From: Bacteroidota bacterium
GTDB lineage: Bacteria > Bacteroidota > Bacteroidia > Flavobacteriales > JADGDT01
Assembly (NCBI GenBank): GCA_039714315.1
Contig: JBDLJM010000004.1
Span: forward strand, 1-63,359
Reading direction: 5' to 3'
Length of the DNA stretch: 63,359 nt
Shown here: piece after piece, positions 36,052 through 46,105 of the stretch
How positions within the stretch are numbered: position 1 is the stretch's first letter
Layout of the letters: each line of letters begins with the position of its first letter
Notes under the pieces: generated by a model
The model's database searches: none
What the model saw: the letters and a program-made list of their open reading frames with translations, nothing else
Told to the model about the DNA's origin: nothing
Made by a program: the position numbers and the translations under genes

Positions 36052-38420
36052 TATTTCTTCTTAGCAGTTTTACTGGTTGTTGCTTTCTTTGGAGCTGCTT
36101 TCTTAGTTCCTTTTTTTCCGGCTTTTTTTGTTTTATCAGACTCCTTTTCCAATTTCAAACAGTCTTCTCTTGTTAAAGTTAAAGGATCTGTATCTTTAGG
36201 AATTTTAACGTTTTTCTTTTCAATTTTGATATATGGTCCCCAACGTCCCTTTAAAATCTCAATCAAAGGTTCTTCTTCATCAAAAGCCTTAATAAACTTC
36301 TCTCTGTCAGCCTGACGTTTCTCTTCTATCAGCTCAATACAACGGGATAATTCGATAGTTAGAGGATCATCCCCATCTTTTTCTTTTATAGAAACAAACT
36401 TACTATCGTGACGAACATATGGTCCAAAACGTCCTATAGCAACAACAACCTTCTTCTCTTCATATGTTCCCATATCGCGTGGCAGTTTAAACAGATCCAT
36501 CACTTCTTCAACCGTAATTGTGGATATAGACTGATCTTTTCTTAAACTTGCGAATTTTGGTTTCTCTACTTCTTCTGTTGTCCCTATTTGAGCCATTGGT
36601 CCATAACGACCTATACGCACAAGAATTGTATTACCGGAAGCCTTGTCTACTCCAAGTATCCTCTCTCCTGAAGCTCTTTCTGAGTTTTCTTTTACATCTT
36701 CAACCTGGTTATGAAACCCTGAATAGAACTCACCAATCATCTTTGTCCATGGTGCCTTACCTTCAGAAATTGAATCGAACTCCTCTTCTACCCTTCTTGT
36801 GAATCCGTAATCCAGAACATCTTCAAAATTTTCTACCAAAAAACCGTTTACTACAGTTCCAATATCGGTTGGTGCCAGCTTTCCTTTTTCAGCTCCAAAG
36901 CCTTCACTTATCTTCTTAACCTCAATTTTAGAATCCTTCAGTACTAGTCTGTCAACTTCACGCTGATTTCCTTCAGTAAAAAGTTTTTCTATATACTCCC
37001 TGCGCTGAATGGTAGAAATCGTTGGTGCATATGTTGACGGACGTCCAATACCCAGTTCTTCAAGTTTCTTTACCAAAGAAGCTTCGGTAAATCTTGATGG
37101 CGGTCTTGAAAATCGTTGATTTGCAACTATTTCTTTTACCTGCATTATTTCGTCAACCGTAAGTTTTGGCAATACTCCTTTTTGTTCTTCCTGATCTTCA
37201 TCATCAGTTCCTTCAAGATAAACTTTTAAAAATCCGTCAAACTTAATAACCTCTCCTTTTGCATTGAAGTCGCTATCAATTTTAGTCCCTGATATTTTTG
37301 CAGTGGTACGCTCTATCTGTGCTTCACTCATTTGTGACGCAATAGTACGTTTCCAAATAAGTTCGTATAAACGTTTCTGATCACTGTCAGCACCTGCATC
37401 CTGACGCATCAGGCTTGTTGGTCTGATGGCTTCGTGAGCTTCCTGTGCTCCTTTATTTTTTGTAGCAAACCTTCGTGGATTTGAATACTCTGAACCATAT
37501 AACTCACTGATACTATCAGCAGCAGCATTAATAGCATCATCAGAAAGATTCAAACTATCAGTTCTCATATAGGTTATTAACCCCGATTCGTATAAACGCT
37601 GTGCAACAACCATTGTTTTCGAAACTCCAAAACCTAATTTCCTGGATGCTTCCTGTTGCAGGGTTGAGGTGGTAAATGGTGCAGAAGGCGAACGTTTTGC
37701 AGGTTTTTTAACAACCTCATCAACCTTAAAATCACTCATATTAGCCCCTTCCAGAAATTTCAAGGCCTCATCTTTACTATTGAATTTCGATGCGTACTCG
37801 GCCTTAACTAATTTTTTATCTGAATTATAAAACTCTCCTACAACTTTATATGATGAAACTGCTTTAAAGTTTTTTATCCCTTCTTCTCTTTCAACAATCA
37901 GCCTTACTGCAACACTTTGTACTCTACCTGCCGAAAGTCCGGCTTTAATCTTTCGCCATAACACAGGTGAAATTTCAAAACCAACTAACCTATCCAGTAC
38001 CCTGCGGGCCTGTTGTGCATTTACAAGATTATAATCTATATCACGTGGATTATCGATGGCTCTGGTAATGGCCTTCTTTGTAATCTCATGAAAAACAATA
38101 CGTTTTGTTTGATCTTCCTTGAGTTTTAAATTCTCAAACAGATGCCAGGCAATAGCTTCTCCTTCACGATCCTCATCGGATGCTAACCAAACAGTATCAG
38201 CTGCTTTAGATAACTTCTTTAGTTTTTTTACAACCTCCTTCTTATCCTTCGAGATTTCATATATAGGTTTGAAATTATTTTCTATATCAATCCCCATGTC
38301 TTTCGACACAAGATCACTAATATGTCCAAAACTCGATTCTACCTGAAAATCTTCCCCTAAAAATCCTTCTATTGTCTTCGCCTTAGCAGGTGACTCGACT
38401 ATCACTAAATTCTTTGCCAT
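36051..38420 (-). CDS. topA: DNA topoisomerase I
   Basis: A 789-residue type IA topoisomerase that relaxes negative supercoils. The Toprim domain begins MAKNLVIVESPAKAKTIEGF, and the catalytic tyrosine is in ESGLITYMRTDS. The C-terminal part carries repeated GRWGPY/GRFGPYV-type modules instead of zinc fingers, and a Lys/Ala-rich tail (about the last 25 residues) for DNA contact. I choose the start at 38420, because an earlier ATG at 38489 lies within the predicted promoter. It is the first gene of the block leading into the arginase-like gene, porP and gldK. Confidence 0.94.
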   Translation of the reverse strand: MAKNLVIVESPAKAKTIEGFLGEDFQVESSFGHISDLVSKDMGIDIENNFKPIYEISKDKKEVVKKLKKLSKAADTVWLASDEDREGEAIAWHLFENLKLKEDQTKRIVFHEITKKAITRAIDNPRDIDYNLVNAQQARRVLDRLVGFEISPVLWRKIKAGLSAGRVQSVAVRLIVEREEGIKNFKAVSSYKVVGEFYNSDKKLVKAEYASKFNSKDEALKFLEGANMSDFKVDEVVKKPAKRSPSAPFTTSTLQQEASRKLGFGVSKTMVVAQRLYESGLITYMRTDSLNLSDDAINAAADSISELYGSEYSNPRRFATKNKGAQEAHEAIRPTSLMRQDAGADSDQKRLYELIWKRTIASQMSEAQIERTTAKISGTKIDSDFNAKGEVIKFDGFLKVYLEGTDDEDQEEQKGVLPKLTVDEIMQVKEIVANQRFSRPPSRFTEASLVKKLEELGIGRPSTYAPTISTIQRREYIEKLFTEGNQREVDRLVLKDSKIEVKKISEGFGAEKGKLAPTDIGTVVNGFLVENFEDVLDYGFTRRVEEEFDSISEGKAPWTKMIGEFYSGFHNQVEDVKENSERASGERILGVDKASGNTILVRIGRYGPMAQIGTTEEVEKPKFASLRKDQSISTITVEEVMDLFKLPRDMGTYEEKKVVVAIGRFGPYVRHDSKFVSIKEKDGDDPLTIELSRCIELIEEKRQADREKFIKAFDEEEPLIEILKGRWGPYIKIEKKNVKIPKDTDPLTLTREDCLKLEKESDKTKKAGKKGTKKAAPKKATTSKTAKKK

Positions 38421-38457
38421 ATTAAATGTAATTTGAGCTTCCCCATATTTGGGGTTA

Positions 38458-38490
38458 CAAAGTAACAAAAAACCATTTTTGGTTTCCAAA
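38458..38490 (-). promoter_or_regulatory. topA promoter
   Basis: On the minus strand TTTG (38490-38487), a 21-bp spacer and TTACTTTG (38465-38458) fit the -33/-7 pattern. The expected start near 38450 leaves a short leader with a 5-bp hairpin CCCCA-TATT-TGGGG (38441-38454) before the ATG at 38420. Confidence 0.55.
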
Positions 38491-38947
38491 ATTTTTTTTA
38501 ACTCTTGCTAAATTAATAGTTTTTTTTCGTCTGTGAAATTTTTTATTACATCACCTACTCATTAACACTCAGCCTATAACAACAAAAAACATCAATCTAA
38601 CACCACTTATTTTTAAGTTATATTTTTCCAAAATTAAATTTACCCACACACTATATTGAAGGGAAAATAGGTCATTTACCTAAGCACAAAGAGACTATGA
38701 TGACCAATTTTAGATGACAGTTCAATTATTAAGTTACTTTACCTTCAATTATATTGCACTATACATGAACTTACTTTAATTCATAAAAAACTCACCAATA
38801 ACAATAAAATTAGAAATCTAAATTTACACTATATTTTAATTATCCATAACTACAGAAGTAAGTTAATCGTTTTTTAGGCATAGAAAACATTCTATCTTCC
38901 GGCTTAACAGCTTATATTCATTATACATAATAAATAGACCCTGACAA
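38491..38947. other. Non-coding divergent gap between topA and miaB
   Basis: About 460 bp of AT-rich sequence with no ORF of note, no repeat unit of the heptad or REP type and no clear hairpin terminator. Apart from the two promoters at its ends I see nothing identifiable; it may hold a decayed gene or distal regulatory sites. Confidence 0.6.
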
Positions 38948-38980
38948 TTTGACATATTATGCTTTTATATTGTATTTTTG
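38948..38980 (+). promoter_or_regulatory. miaB promoter
   Basis: TTTG (38948-38951), a 21-bp spacer and TATTTTTG (38973-38980) match the Bacteroidota consensus exactly. Transcription should start near 38987, which excludes the upstream in-frame ATG at 38978 as the start codon. Confidence 0.7.
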
Positions 38981-39010
38981 CCAACTGTTAATTATACATA
39001 TAGAATTTTG

Positions 39011-40456
39011 ATGGAAAAAGTGATTGATGAATCCAAGCAGGGCGAGGTCTTAAAAACCTCTAAACTCAATGGAGAAAAGAAGTTATTTATAGAAAGTTAC
39101 GGTTGTCAGATGAATTTCTCTGACTCAGAAATTGTAGCTTCTATAATGGAGGAAGAAGGTTATTCCACAACCCAGAATCTCGAAGATGCCGATTTGGTTT
39201 TGGTAAATACATGTTCGGTTAGAGATAAAGCAGAGCAGACTATCAGAAAACGACTTGGACAATACAAAACTGTACAGAAAAAATATAACCCCAACATGAA
39301 AGTAGGTGTTATGGGATGTATGGCCGAACGTTTGAAAGTACAGTTTCTGGAAGAAGAGAAAATTGTAGACATGGTAGTAGGACCTGATGCCTATAAAGAT
39401 TTGCCAAATCTTGTTAAAGAAGTACAAAGTGGTAGAGATGCGGTTAATGTTCAACTTTCTTTGGAAGAAACGTATGCTGACATTAAACCAATCAGATTGG
39501 GAGGAAATGGCGTAACGGCCTTTGTTTCTATTACAAGAGGCTGCGACAACATGTGCACATTCTGTGTAGTACCTTATACAAGAGGACGTGAAAGAAGTAG
39601 AGATCCTGAAACTATTTTGAAGGAAATAAAAGGTCTTTGGCATCAGGGGTACAAAGAAATTACTCTTTTAGGGCAGAATGTAGACTCTTACTTATGGTAT
39701 GGCGGAGGAGCAAAAAAAGACTTCCACAAAGCTGATGATAAAGCACAAAAAGAAGCTCTTCGCTTTGGTCAACTGTTAGACATGGTAGCTAATGCAGTAC
39801 CTAAAATGAGAATAAGGTTTGCTACCTCAAACCCGCACGATATGTCGATGGATGTTATTCACGCTATAGCAAAACACCGCAATATCTGTAATTACATTCA
39901 CCTTCCGGTTCAATCGGGTAGTACACGGATTTTAAAAGCGATGAATCGTCAACATTCTCGTGAAGAGTATATGGAGAAGATCGACAAAATAAAGGAATTG
40001 ATTCCCGACTGTGTTATCTCTCATGATTTGATTAGCGGTTTTCCAACAGAGACCGAAGAAGATCACAAGGATACATTGAGCCTGATGGAATATGTAAAAT
40101 ACGGATTCGGATATATGTTTGCATACTCTGAACGTCCTGGAACCGGCGCTGCTAAAACTATGGAAGATGATATTCCACTGGAAGTAAAAAAACGTAGATT
40201 AGCTGAAGTTATAGATTTACAAAATAAACACTCGCATTACAGGCATCAACAACAAATTGGTAAAGTTCATGAAGTTTTAATAGAAAACGACTCTAAACGT
40301 TCCGATAAAGAATGGCAGGGCAGAACTTCACAAAACTCTGTTGTGGTTTTCCCAAAAGAAAATTACAAAGTTGGTGATTTTGTAAATGTTGAGATAAAAG
40401 AAGCTACTACTGCAACCTTAAAAGGTGTTGCTGTAGGATATTCGGAAAATAACTAA
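39011..40456 (+). CDS. miaB: tRNA-2-methylthio-N6-dimethylallyladenosine synthase MiaB
   Basis: A 481-residue radical-SAM methylthiotransferase that modifies A37 of tRNAs reading UNN codons. The N-terminal domain has the three auxiliary-cluster cysteines (YGCQMNFSDSE, NTCSVRDKA, GCMAER), and the radical-SAM motif is GCDNMCTFCVVPYTRGRERSR shortened around CxxxCxxC. A TRAM RNA-binding domain ends the protein. I start it at 39011 (MEKVIDESKQGE) because the promoter lies immediately upstream. A 15-bp perfect stem separates it from the sigma-54 activator gene. Confidence 0.94.
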   Translation: MEKVIDESKQGEVLKTSKLNGEKKLFIESYGCQMNFSDSEIVASIMEEEGYSTTQNLEDADLVLVNTCSVRDKAEQTIRKRLGQYKTVQKKYNPNMKVGVMGCMAERLKVQFLEEEKIVDMVVGPDAYKDLPNLVKEVQSGRDAVNVQLSLEETYADIKPIRLGGNGVTAFVSITRGCDNMCTFCVVPYTRGRERSRDPETILKEIKGLWHQGYKEITLLGQNVDSYLWYGGGAKKDFHKADDKAQKEALRFGQLLDMVANAVPKMRIRFATSNPHDMSMDVIHAIAKHRNICNYIHLPVQSGSTRILKAMNRQHSREEYMEKIDKIKELIPDCVISHDLISGFPTETEEDHKDTLSLMEYVKYGFGYMFAYSERPGTGAAKTMEDDIPLEVKKRRLAEVIDLQNKHSHYRHQQQIGKVHEVLIENDSKRSDKEWQGRTSQNSVVVFPKENYKVGDFVNVEIKEATTATLKGVAVGYSENN

Positions 40457-40474
40457 CTTAGTTCATATATTTCT

Positions 40475-40512
40475 GTTCAAAGTTCATAGAACAAACCCTA
40501 TGAACTTTGAAC
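40475..40512 (+). repeat. 15-bp perfect stem-loop between miaB and the sigma-54 activator
   Basis: GTTCAAAGTTCATAG (40475-40489) pairs perfectly with its complement (40498-40512) across an 8-nt loop. The arms are themselves GTTCAAA-GTTCATA heptads. No T run follows, so read-through into the next gene is likely. Confidence 0.75.
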
Positions 40513-40545
40513 CACACAAAACGCAGCAGACTTTGAACTCATAAT

Positions 40546-41814
40546 ATGCCAACAATACAGGAAATAAAAAGACGATTTGAAATTATCGGCAATAACTATG
40601 GCATGAACAGGGCCATCGATAAAGCCATACAAATTTCGCCTACGGATATATCGGTATTAATAACCGGAGAAAGTGGTGTTGGTAAGGAAAGTATCCCGAA
40701 AATAATACACCAACTTTCGCACCGTAAACACGGGCCCTACATAGCCGTAAACTGTGGAGCAATCCCCGAAGGAACTATCGACAGTGAACTATTTGGACAT
40801 GAAAAGGGTGCATTTACGGGTGCTACAACCACCAGAAAAGGGTATTTTGAAGTCGCAGACAGCGGGACTATATTTCTGGATGAAGTTGGAGAATTGCCGC
40901 TCACTACGCAGGTTAGACTTCTGCGAATATTAGAAACGGGCGAATTTATGAAAGTTGGCTCTTCAAACATTCAAAAAACCAACGTTAGAATTATTGCAGC
41001 TACAAACCTTAACATGGCAGAAGCTGTACACAAACAGAAATTCAGAGAAGATCTTTTTTACAGACTTAATACGATAGAAATTCATCTTCCTCCTTTAAGG
41101 GAACGAAAAGAAGACATTCATTTATTGTTCAGAAAATTCGCTGTTGATTTTGCCGAAAAATACAGAATGCCAATATTAAGACTCGACCCGGATGCTGTTA
41201 AGGTTCTCGAAGAATTTAGATGGCCTGGAAACATCAGGCAACTTAGAAATTTTGCAGAACAAATATCGGTTGTAGAAAAAAGCCGGCTGATAACACCGGA
41301 AATTCTAATCCATTATTTACCTGAAACAAAACAACACAATTATCCTACAGTAACCGGTTCTGAAGAAAAAAATGATGCTTTCTCCAACGAAAGGAATATG
41401 CTTTACAATATTCTTTTCGAATTAAGATCGCAAATAGACGACCTAAAACAATTAACTCTTGAATTTTTAAAAGAGAATCAAAATCCGGCTTTTTACGAAA
41501 AAAACCATGAACTGATAACCAAACTCTTTAAAGAAGAAAAAGAAGAAAGTGATTCCTCGAAATCTACAGCTTTAATCCATGTGGCAAACACATTACCGAT
41601 TGAATATGAAAATAAAAATGATAATGAGTTCTACGACGAAACACAACATATCATAGATATAGAAGAATCGGATAGCTTATCGCTTGTAGACAAAGAAATT
41701 GAACTTATTAAAAGATCTCTCGAAAAACATAAAGGCAAAAGAAAGGATGCGGCAAGAGAACTGGGGATTTCGGAACGAACATTGTATCGAAAAATTAAAC
41801 AATTTGATTTGTAA
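40546..41814 (+). CDS. Sigma-54-dependent transcriptional activator without sensor domain
   Basis: A 422-residue enhancer-binding protein. The AAA+ domain starts within the first 20 residues; Walker A GESGVGKE at 41-48, the sigma-54 contact loop GAFTGA at 88-93 and Walker B GTIFLDEVGE at 107-116 are intact, and RWPGNIRQLRN follows. The C-terminus is a Fis-type helix-turn-helix (KRKDAARELGISERTLYRKI). There is no receiver, GAF or PAS domain, so activity must be set by other means. It lies between miaB and lptE, a position I recall as conserved in Bacteroidota. Targets are unknown. Confidence 0.9.
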   Translation: MPTIQEIKRRFEIIGNNYGMNRAIDKAIQISPTDISVLITGESGVGKESIPKIIHQLSHRKHGPYIAVNCGAIPEGTIDSELFGHEKGAFTGATTTRKGYFEVADSGTIFLDEVGELPLTTQVRLLRILETGEFMKVGSSNIQKTNVRIIAATNLNMAEAVHKQKFREDLFYRLNTIEIHLPPLRERKEDIHLLFRKFAVDFAEKYRMPILRLDPDAVKVLEEFRWPGNIRQLRNFAEQISVVEKSRLITPEILIHYLPETKQHNYPTVTGSEEKNDAFSNERNMLYNILFELRSQIDDLKQLTLEFLKENQNPAFYEKNHELITKLFKEEKEESDSSKSTALIHVANTLPIEYENKNDNEFYDETQHIIDIEESDSLSLVDKEIELIKRSLEKHKGKRKDAARELGISERTLYRKIKQFDL

Positions 41815-41945
41815 GTTAATGGAGTTATGAATACTTGGAGTTTTGAATACTTTTAACTCTAGGCACTTTTAACCCTAGCTCTAAACAGACTAAATATTTC
41901 ATTATATATACATTATAATTTACTACATTCGAAAAAAATAAAATA

Positions 41946-42470
41946 GTGAAAAAAATAATACCTAATATTCCCAAAACAATAATAGCAGTAATAATATTAC
42001 TTACTTCATTGCAATCATGCGGAATATATTCTTTCACAGGGGCCTCTATTTCTCCTGATGTTAAAACTGTTCAGATTGATGAATTCCCTAATTATGCACA
42101 ATTGGTTAATCCGGCTTTATCGCAGACATTCACTCAGGGTTTACAGGATTTGTTTTTGAATCAAACAAATTTAAGCTTAGCTAACAATGATGGAGATTTG
42201 CAGTTTGAAGGTGAAATTACAGAATACAGGATAACTCCATCGGCTACTACAGCAGAATCAAAAGCAGCACAAAACCGTTTAACAATTGCAGTAAAAGTTA
42301 GGTTTTACAACAATAAGGACGAAGAACAGAATTTTGAAAAATCATTTTCGCACTACGAAGACTTTAGTGCAAACGAGCAGCTTTCGGGATCGTTCGAAGA
42401 TGAATTGGTAAATTTGATACTGGAACGAATTTTTGAAAATATATTTAACGAATCGGTGGCAAACTGGTAA
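41946..42470 (+). CDS. lptE: LptE-family LPS-assembly lipoprotein
   Basis: A 174-residue lipoprotein that begins with GTG at 41946. The lipobox-like LQSC puts the acylated Cys at 25, followed by GIYSFTGAS, which has no acidic export signal, so it should face the periplasm. The stretch ISPDVKTVQIDEFPNYAQLVNP and the C-terminal EDELVNLILERIFENIFNESVANW-type helix match the Bacteroidota LptE family, the partner that plugs the LptD barrel during LPS insertion. The next gene starts at the overlapping TAATG, indicating coupled translation. Confidence 0.87.
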   Translation: MKKIIPNIPKTIIAVIILLTSLQSCGIYSFTGASISPDVKTVQIDEFPNYAQLVNPALSQTFTQGLQDLFLNQTNLSLANNDGDLQFEGEITEYRITPSATTAESKAAQNRLTIAVKVRFYNNKDEEQNFEKSFSHYEDFSANEQLSGSFEDELVNLILERIFENIFNESVANW

Positions 42471-43270
42471 TGAACACAAAAGATTTCATACAACTACTTT
42501 CTAACGAAAAGGCTGTGGCAAACATAGATTTGAAACAGCTGGATACCGTATTGGAAAACTTCCCCTATTTCCAAAGCGCAAGAATGTTGTATCTGAAAAA
42601 CCTGAAATTAAACAATAATTTTCGATTCAACTCGTATTTAAAAACAACAGCGGCCTATGTAAGCGACAGAACGGTACTGTTTGAATACATTACAAAAGAG
42701 CCTGAAGAAAACATCCTTCAGGAAGCAGAAAGCTCTCAAAAAACAGAAAAGAAAGATAAGTTGCAGGAAGCCATTAAAGCTTCCGAAAATATTAGCATCA
42801 ATAAAAAAGAGGAGAAGAAAATTGAAACCGAACCGAAACCTGTTCATGACACTTTAAACTTCTCAGAGGATGACAAATTTTCGTTTAACGAATGGTTACA
42901 ACTGTCAAATGTTCGTCAAATCCATAGAACTATTGATGAAAAAATAGCTGAAAAACATGAATTATCTAAACAGAATAAAAAAATTGACAGTGATAAAAAG
43001 TCAAATTTTGACCTTATAGACAAATTCATCGACAGTAATCCAAAACTTAGGCCAGTACCAAAGGATGAAGCTGTTTCGGGTAATATAGCACTATCGAGCA
43101 CTAAGGAAAATGACGGTTGGATGACCGAGACTTTAGCCCAGGTTTATGTTGAACAAAAAAAATATTCTAAGGCTATTAAAGCTTATAAGATTTTAGGCTT
43201 GAAATATCCGGAAAAAAGTGGTTTCTTTGCCGACCGTATAAGGTCAATAAAAAAATTGTCCGAATATTAG
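42470..43270 (+). CDS. TPR-like protein of the lptE-secG locus
   Basis: A 266-residue soluble protein without signal peptide. A globular N-terminal helical segment (LLSNEKAVANIDLKQLDTVLE to about residue 75) is followed by a Lys/Glu-rich low-complexity linker and a C-terminal TPR-like pair of helices (ETLAQVYVEQKKYSKAIKAY, LGLKYPEKSGFFADRI). The family is conserved next to secG in many Bacteroidota, but I know no function. It overlaps the lptE stop codon by one base and precedes secG by 33 bp, so it is in the same operon. Confidence 0.7.
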   Translation: MNTKDFIQLLSNEKAVANIDLKQLDTVLENFPYFQSARMLYLKNLKLNNNFRFNSYLKTTAAYVSDRTVLFEYITKEPEENILQEAESSQKTEKKDKLQEAIKASENISINKKEEKKIETEPKPVHDTLNFSEDDKFSFNEWLQLSNVRQIHRTIDEKIAEKHELSKQNKKIDSDKKSNFDLIDKFIDSNPKLRPVPKDEAVSGNIALSSTKENDGWMTETLAQVYVEQKKYSKAIKAYKILGLKYPEKSGFFADRIRSIKKLSEY

Positions 43271-43303
43271 AGCGATATTAGAAAAAGAAAATTTTATTAA
43301 CTT

Positions 43304-43654
43304 ATGAATGCTTATACACTATTTGCGATTTTGATACTAATTGTATCATTACTTTTAATCCTTGTTATCATGGTTCAAAACCCTAAAGGAGGAGGACTAA
43401 GTTCTTCTTTCGGCGGTGGCGGAGGTCAAATGCTTGGAGGAGTTAAGCAAACTAACGATTTCCTTGAAAAAAGTACATGGACACTAGCTGCTGCTCTTGT
43501 TGCATTTATTCTGGTTTCGAATTTTGTAATTCCAAGAAACAATACAAACATTCAGGATCAGACAGAGCTTAAAAATGTACTTGATGATGCTCCACAGGTA
43601 AACACTCCTGTTGCTGAACCAGTTGAACAAGAGAAGACAGAGGAATCGAAATAA
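43304..43654 (+). CDS. secG: Preprotein translocase subunit SecG
   Basis: A 116-residue inner-membrane subunit of SecYEG. Two membrane segments (about 3-23 and 58-76) flank the cytoplasmic loop MVQNPKGGGLSSSFGGGGGQ, the family signature. The C-terminal extension of about 35 acidic residues is usual in this phylum. A terminator at 43683 ends the miaB/activator/lptE/TPR/secG run. Confidence 0.93.
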   Translation: MNAYTLFAILILIVSLLLILVIMVQNPKGGGLSSSFGGGGGQMLGGVKQTNDFLEKSTWTLAAALVAFILVSNFVIPRNNTNIQDQTELKNVLDDAPQVNTPVAEPVEQEKTEESK

Positions 43655-43682
43655 TTTCGAACCTGACAAAATATCTTAATTA

Positions 43683-43717
43683 AATGCCGACTTAATGACA
43701 AGTCGGCATTATTTTTT
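43683..43717 (+). terminator. Rho-independent terminator after secG
   Basis: AATGCCGACTT pairs perfectly with AAGTCGGCATT around a 6-nt loop and is followed by ATTTTTT. Confidence 0.92.
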
Positions 43718-43740
43718 GTATTAAATCTGACAAAAAATAA

Positions 43741-43770
43741 TTGGCACAATTTCTGTCAACAATGCATTTG
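43741..43770 (+). promoter_or_regulatory. groESL promoter
   Basis: TTG (43741-43743), a 19-bp spacer and TGCATTTG (43763-43770) match the vegetative -33/-7 pattern with one mismatch. No CIRCE-type inverted repeat is present, so heat control by HrcA is not supported here. Confidence 0.6.
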
Positions 43771-43793
43771 TAGCAAAGTTAAAACTAATTTAC

Positions 43794-44054
43794 ATGAGTA
43801 TAAAACCACTTGCTGACAGAGTGCTTATAGAGCCTACTGCAGCTGAAACAAAAACTGCTTCAGGAATATTTATTCCCGATAATGCAAAAGAAAAACCTTC
43901 ACAGGGTAAAGTTATTGCCATAGGAAACGATGAAAATTTAACGGTTAAGGTTGGTGATACCGTAATTTATGCAAAATTTGCAGGTACAGAAGTAACTCAC
44001 GAAAGTACTGAATATCTGATAATGCAGGAATCGGAAATATTGGCGATTATATAG
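43794..44054 (+). CDS. groES: Co-chaperonin GroES
   Basis: An 86-residue chaperonin lid, slightly shorter than most Bacteroidota versions (about 91). It starts [12 protein letters not shown] and has the mobile loop [15 protein letters not shown] that docks on GroEL; the C-terminal strand ESEILAII is intact. It forms a heptamer that caps GroEL. It is first of the groES-groEL pair, with a promoter at 43741 and an 89-bp gap to groEL that carries a REP-like palindrome. Confidence 0.96.
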   Translation: MSIKPLADRVLIEPTAAETKTASGIFIPDNAKEKPSQGKVIAIGNDENLTVKVGDTVIYAKFAGTEVTHESTEYLIMQESEILAII

Positions 44055-44057
44055 GAA

Positions 44058-45778
<1,721 letters not shown>

Positions 45779-45819
45779 TCAGAAAATGATAAAATGAGTT
45801 AATGTGTTCATAAAAAATG

Positions 45820-45853
45820 AAGCCGGAATATCGAAAGATGTTCCGGCTTTTTT
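45820..45853 (+). terminator. Rho-independent terminator after groEL
   Basis: AAGCCGGAA pairs with TTCCGGCTT and is followed by six T. Confidence 0.9.
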
Positions 45854-45901
45854 ACGACTCTATTTTTTTCCACTCAGAGTGCGACAGGCTTTTATCTCTT
45901 T

Positions 45902-45928
45902 CCTGCCTGACTGCGTCACGCAGGCAGA
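45902..45928. repeat. REP-like palindrome, copy 7 (variant)
   Basis: Differs from copy 1 by A to C in the core (CTGCGTC) and by A at the last position of the right arm. Confidence 0.75.
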
Positions 45929-45956
45929 TATCCTTCTTCTTTTATCTCTCCTCTTT

Positions 45957-45983
45957 CCTGCCTGACTGAGTCACGCAGGCAGG
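45957..45983. repeat. REP-like 27-bp palindrome, copy 8
   Basis: Identical to copy 1, followed by TATCTTT. Confidence 0.85.
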
Positions 45984-46105
45984 TATCTTTTTTCTTTCCT
46001 CTTTTTTCTTTCCTCTTTTATCTTTCTTCTTTAAATAATCATTACAATATTTACTTAACTTTGTACTCCTAATTCCATTAATTAACACAAACTTGAAAAA
46101 CTAAA

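Larger units (their letters stand above)
45890..46032. repeat. Heptad (TTTATCT/TTTCCTC) tract with two REP-like palindromes
   Basis: A pyrimidine-rich tract between the groEL terminator and the beta-barrel gene, with palindromes at 45902 (one arm variant) and 45957. No coding potential. The barrel-gene promoter should lie after it, near 46040-46090. Confidence 0.8.

Noticed and set aside
38421-38489. 23-residue extension of topA starting at 38489
   Set aside because: It lies over the -33/-7 elements; the normal topoisomerase I start MAKNLVIVESPAKA begins at 38420.
38978-39010. N-terminal extension of miaB starting at 38978
   Set aside because: The perfect -7 box TATTTTTG at 38973-38980 overlaps this ATG, and the 11 extra residues have no counterpart in MiaB.
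43741-43770. Sigma-54 promoter before groES (TTGGCAC)
   Set aside because: The -24 part fits, but the -12 GC is missing at the right distance, while the TTG-N19-TGCATTTG arrangement fits the vegetative promoter.
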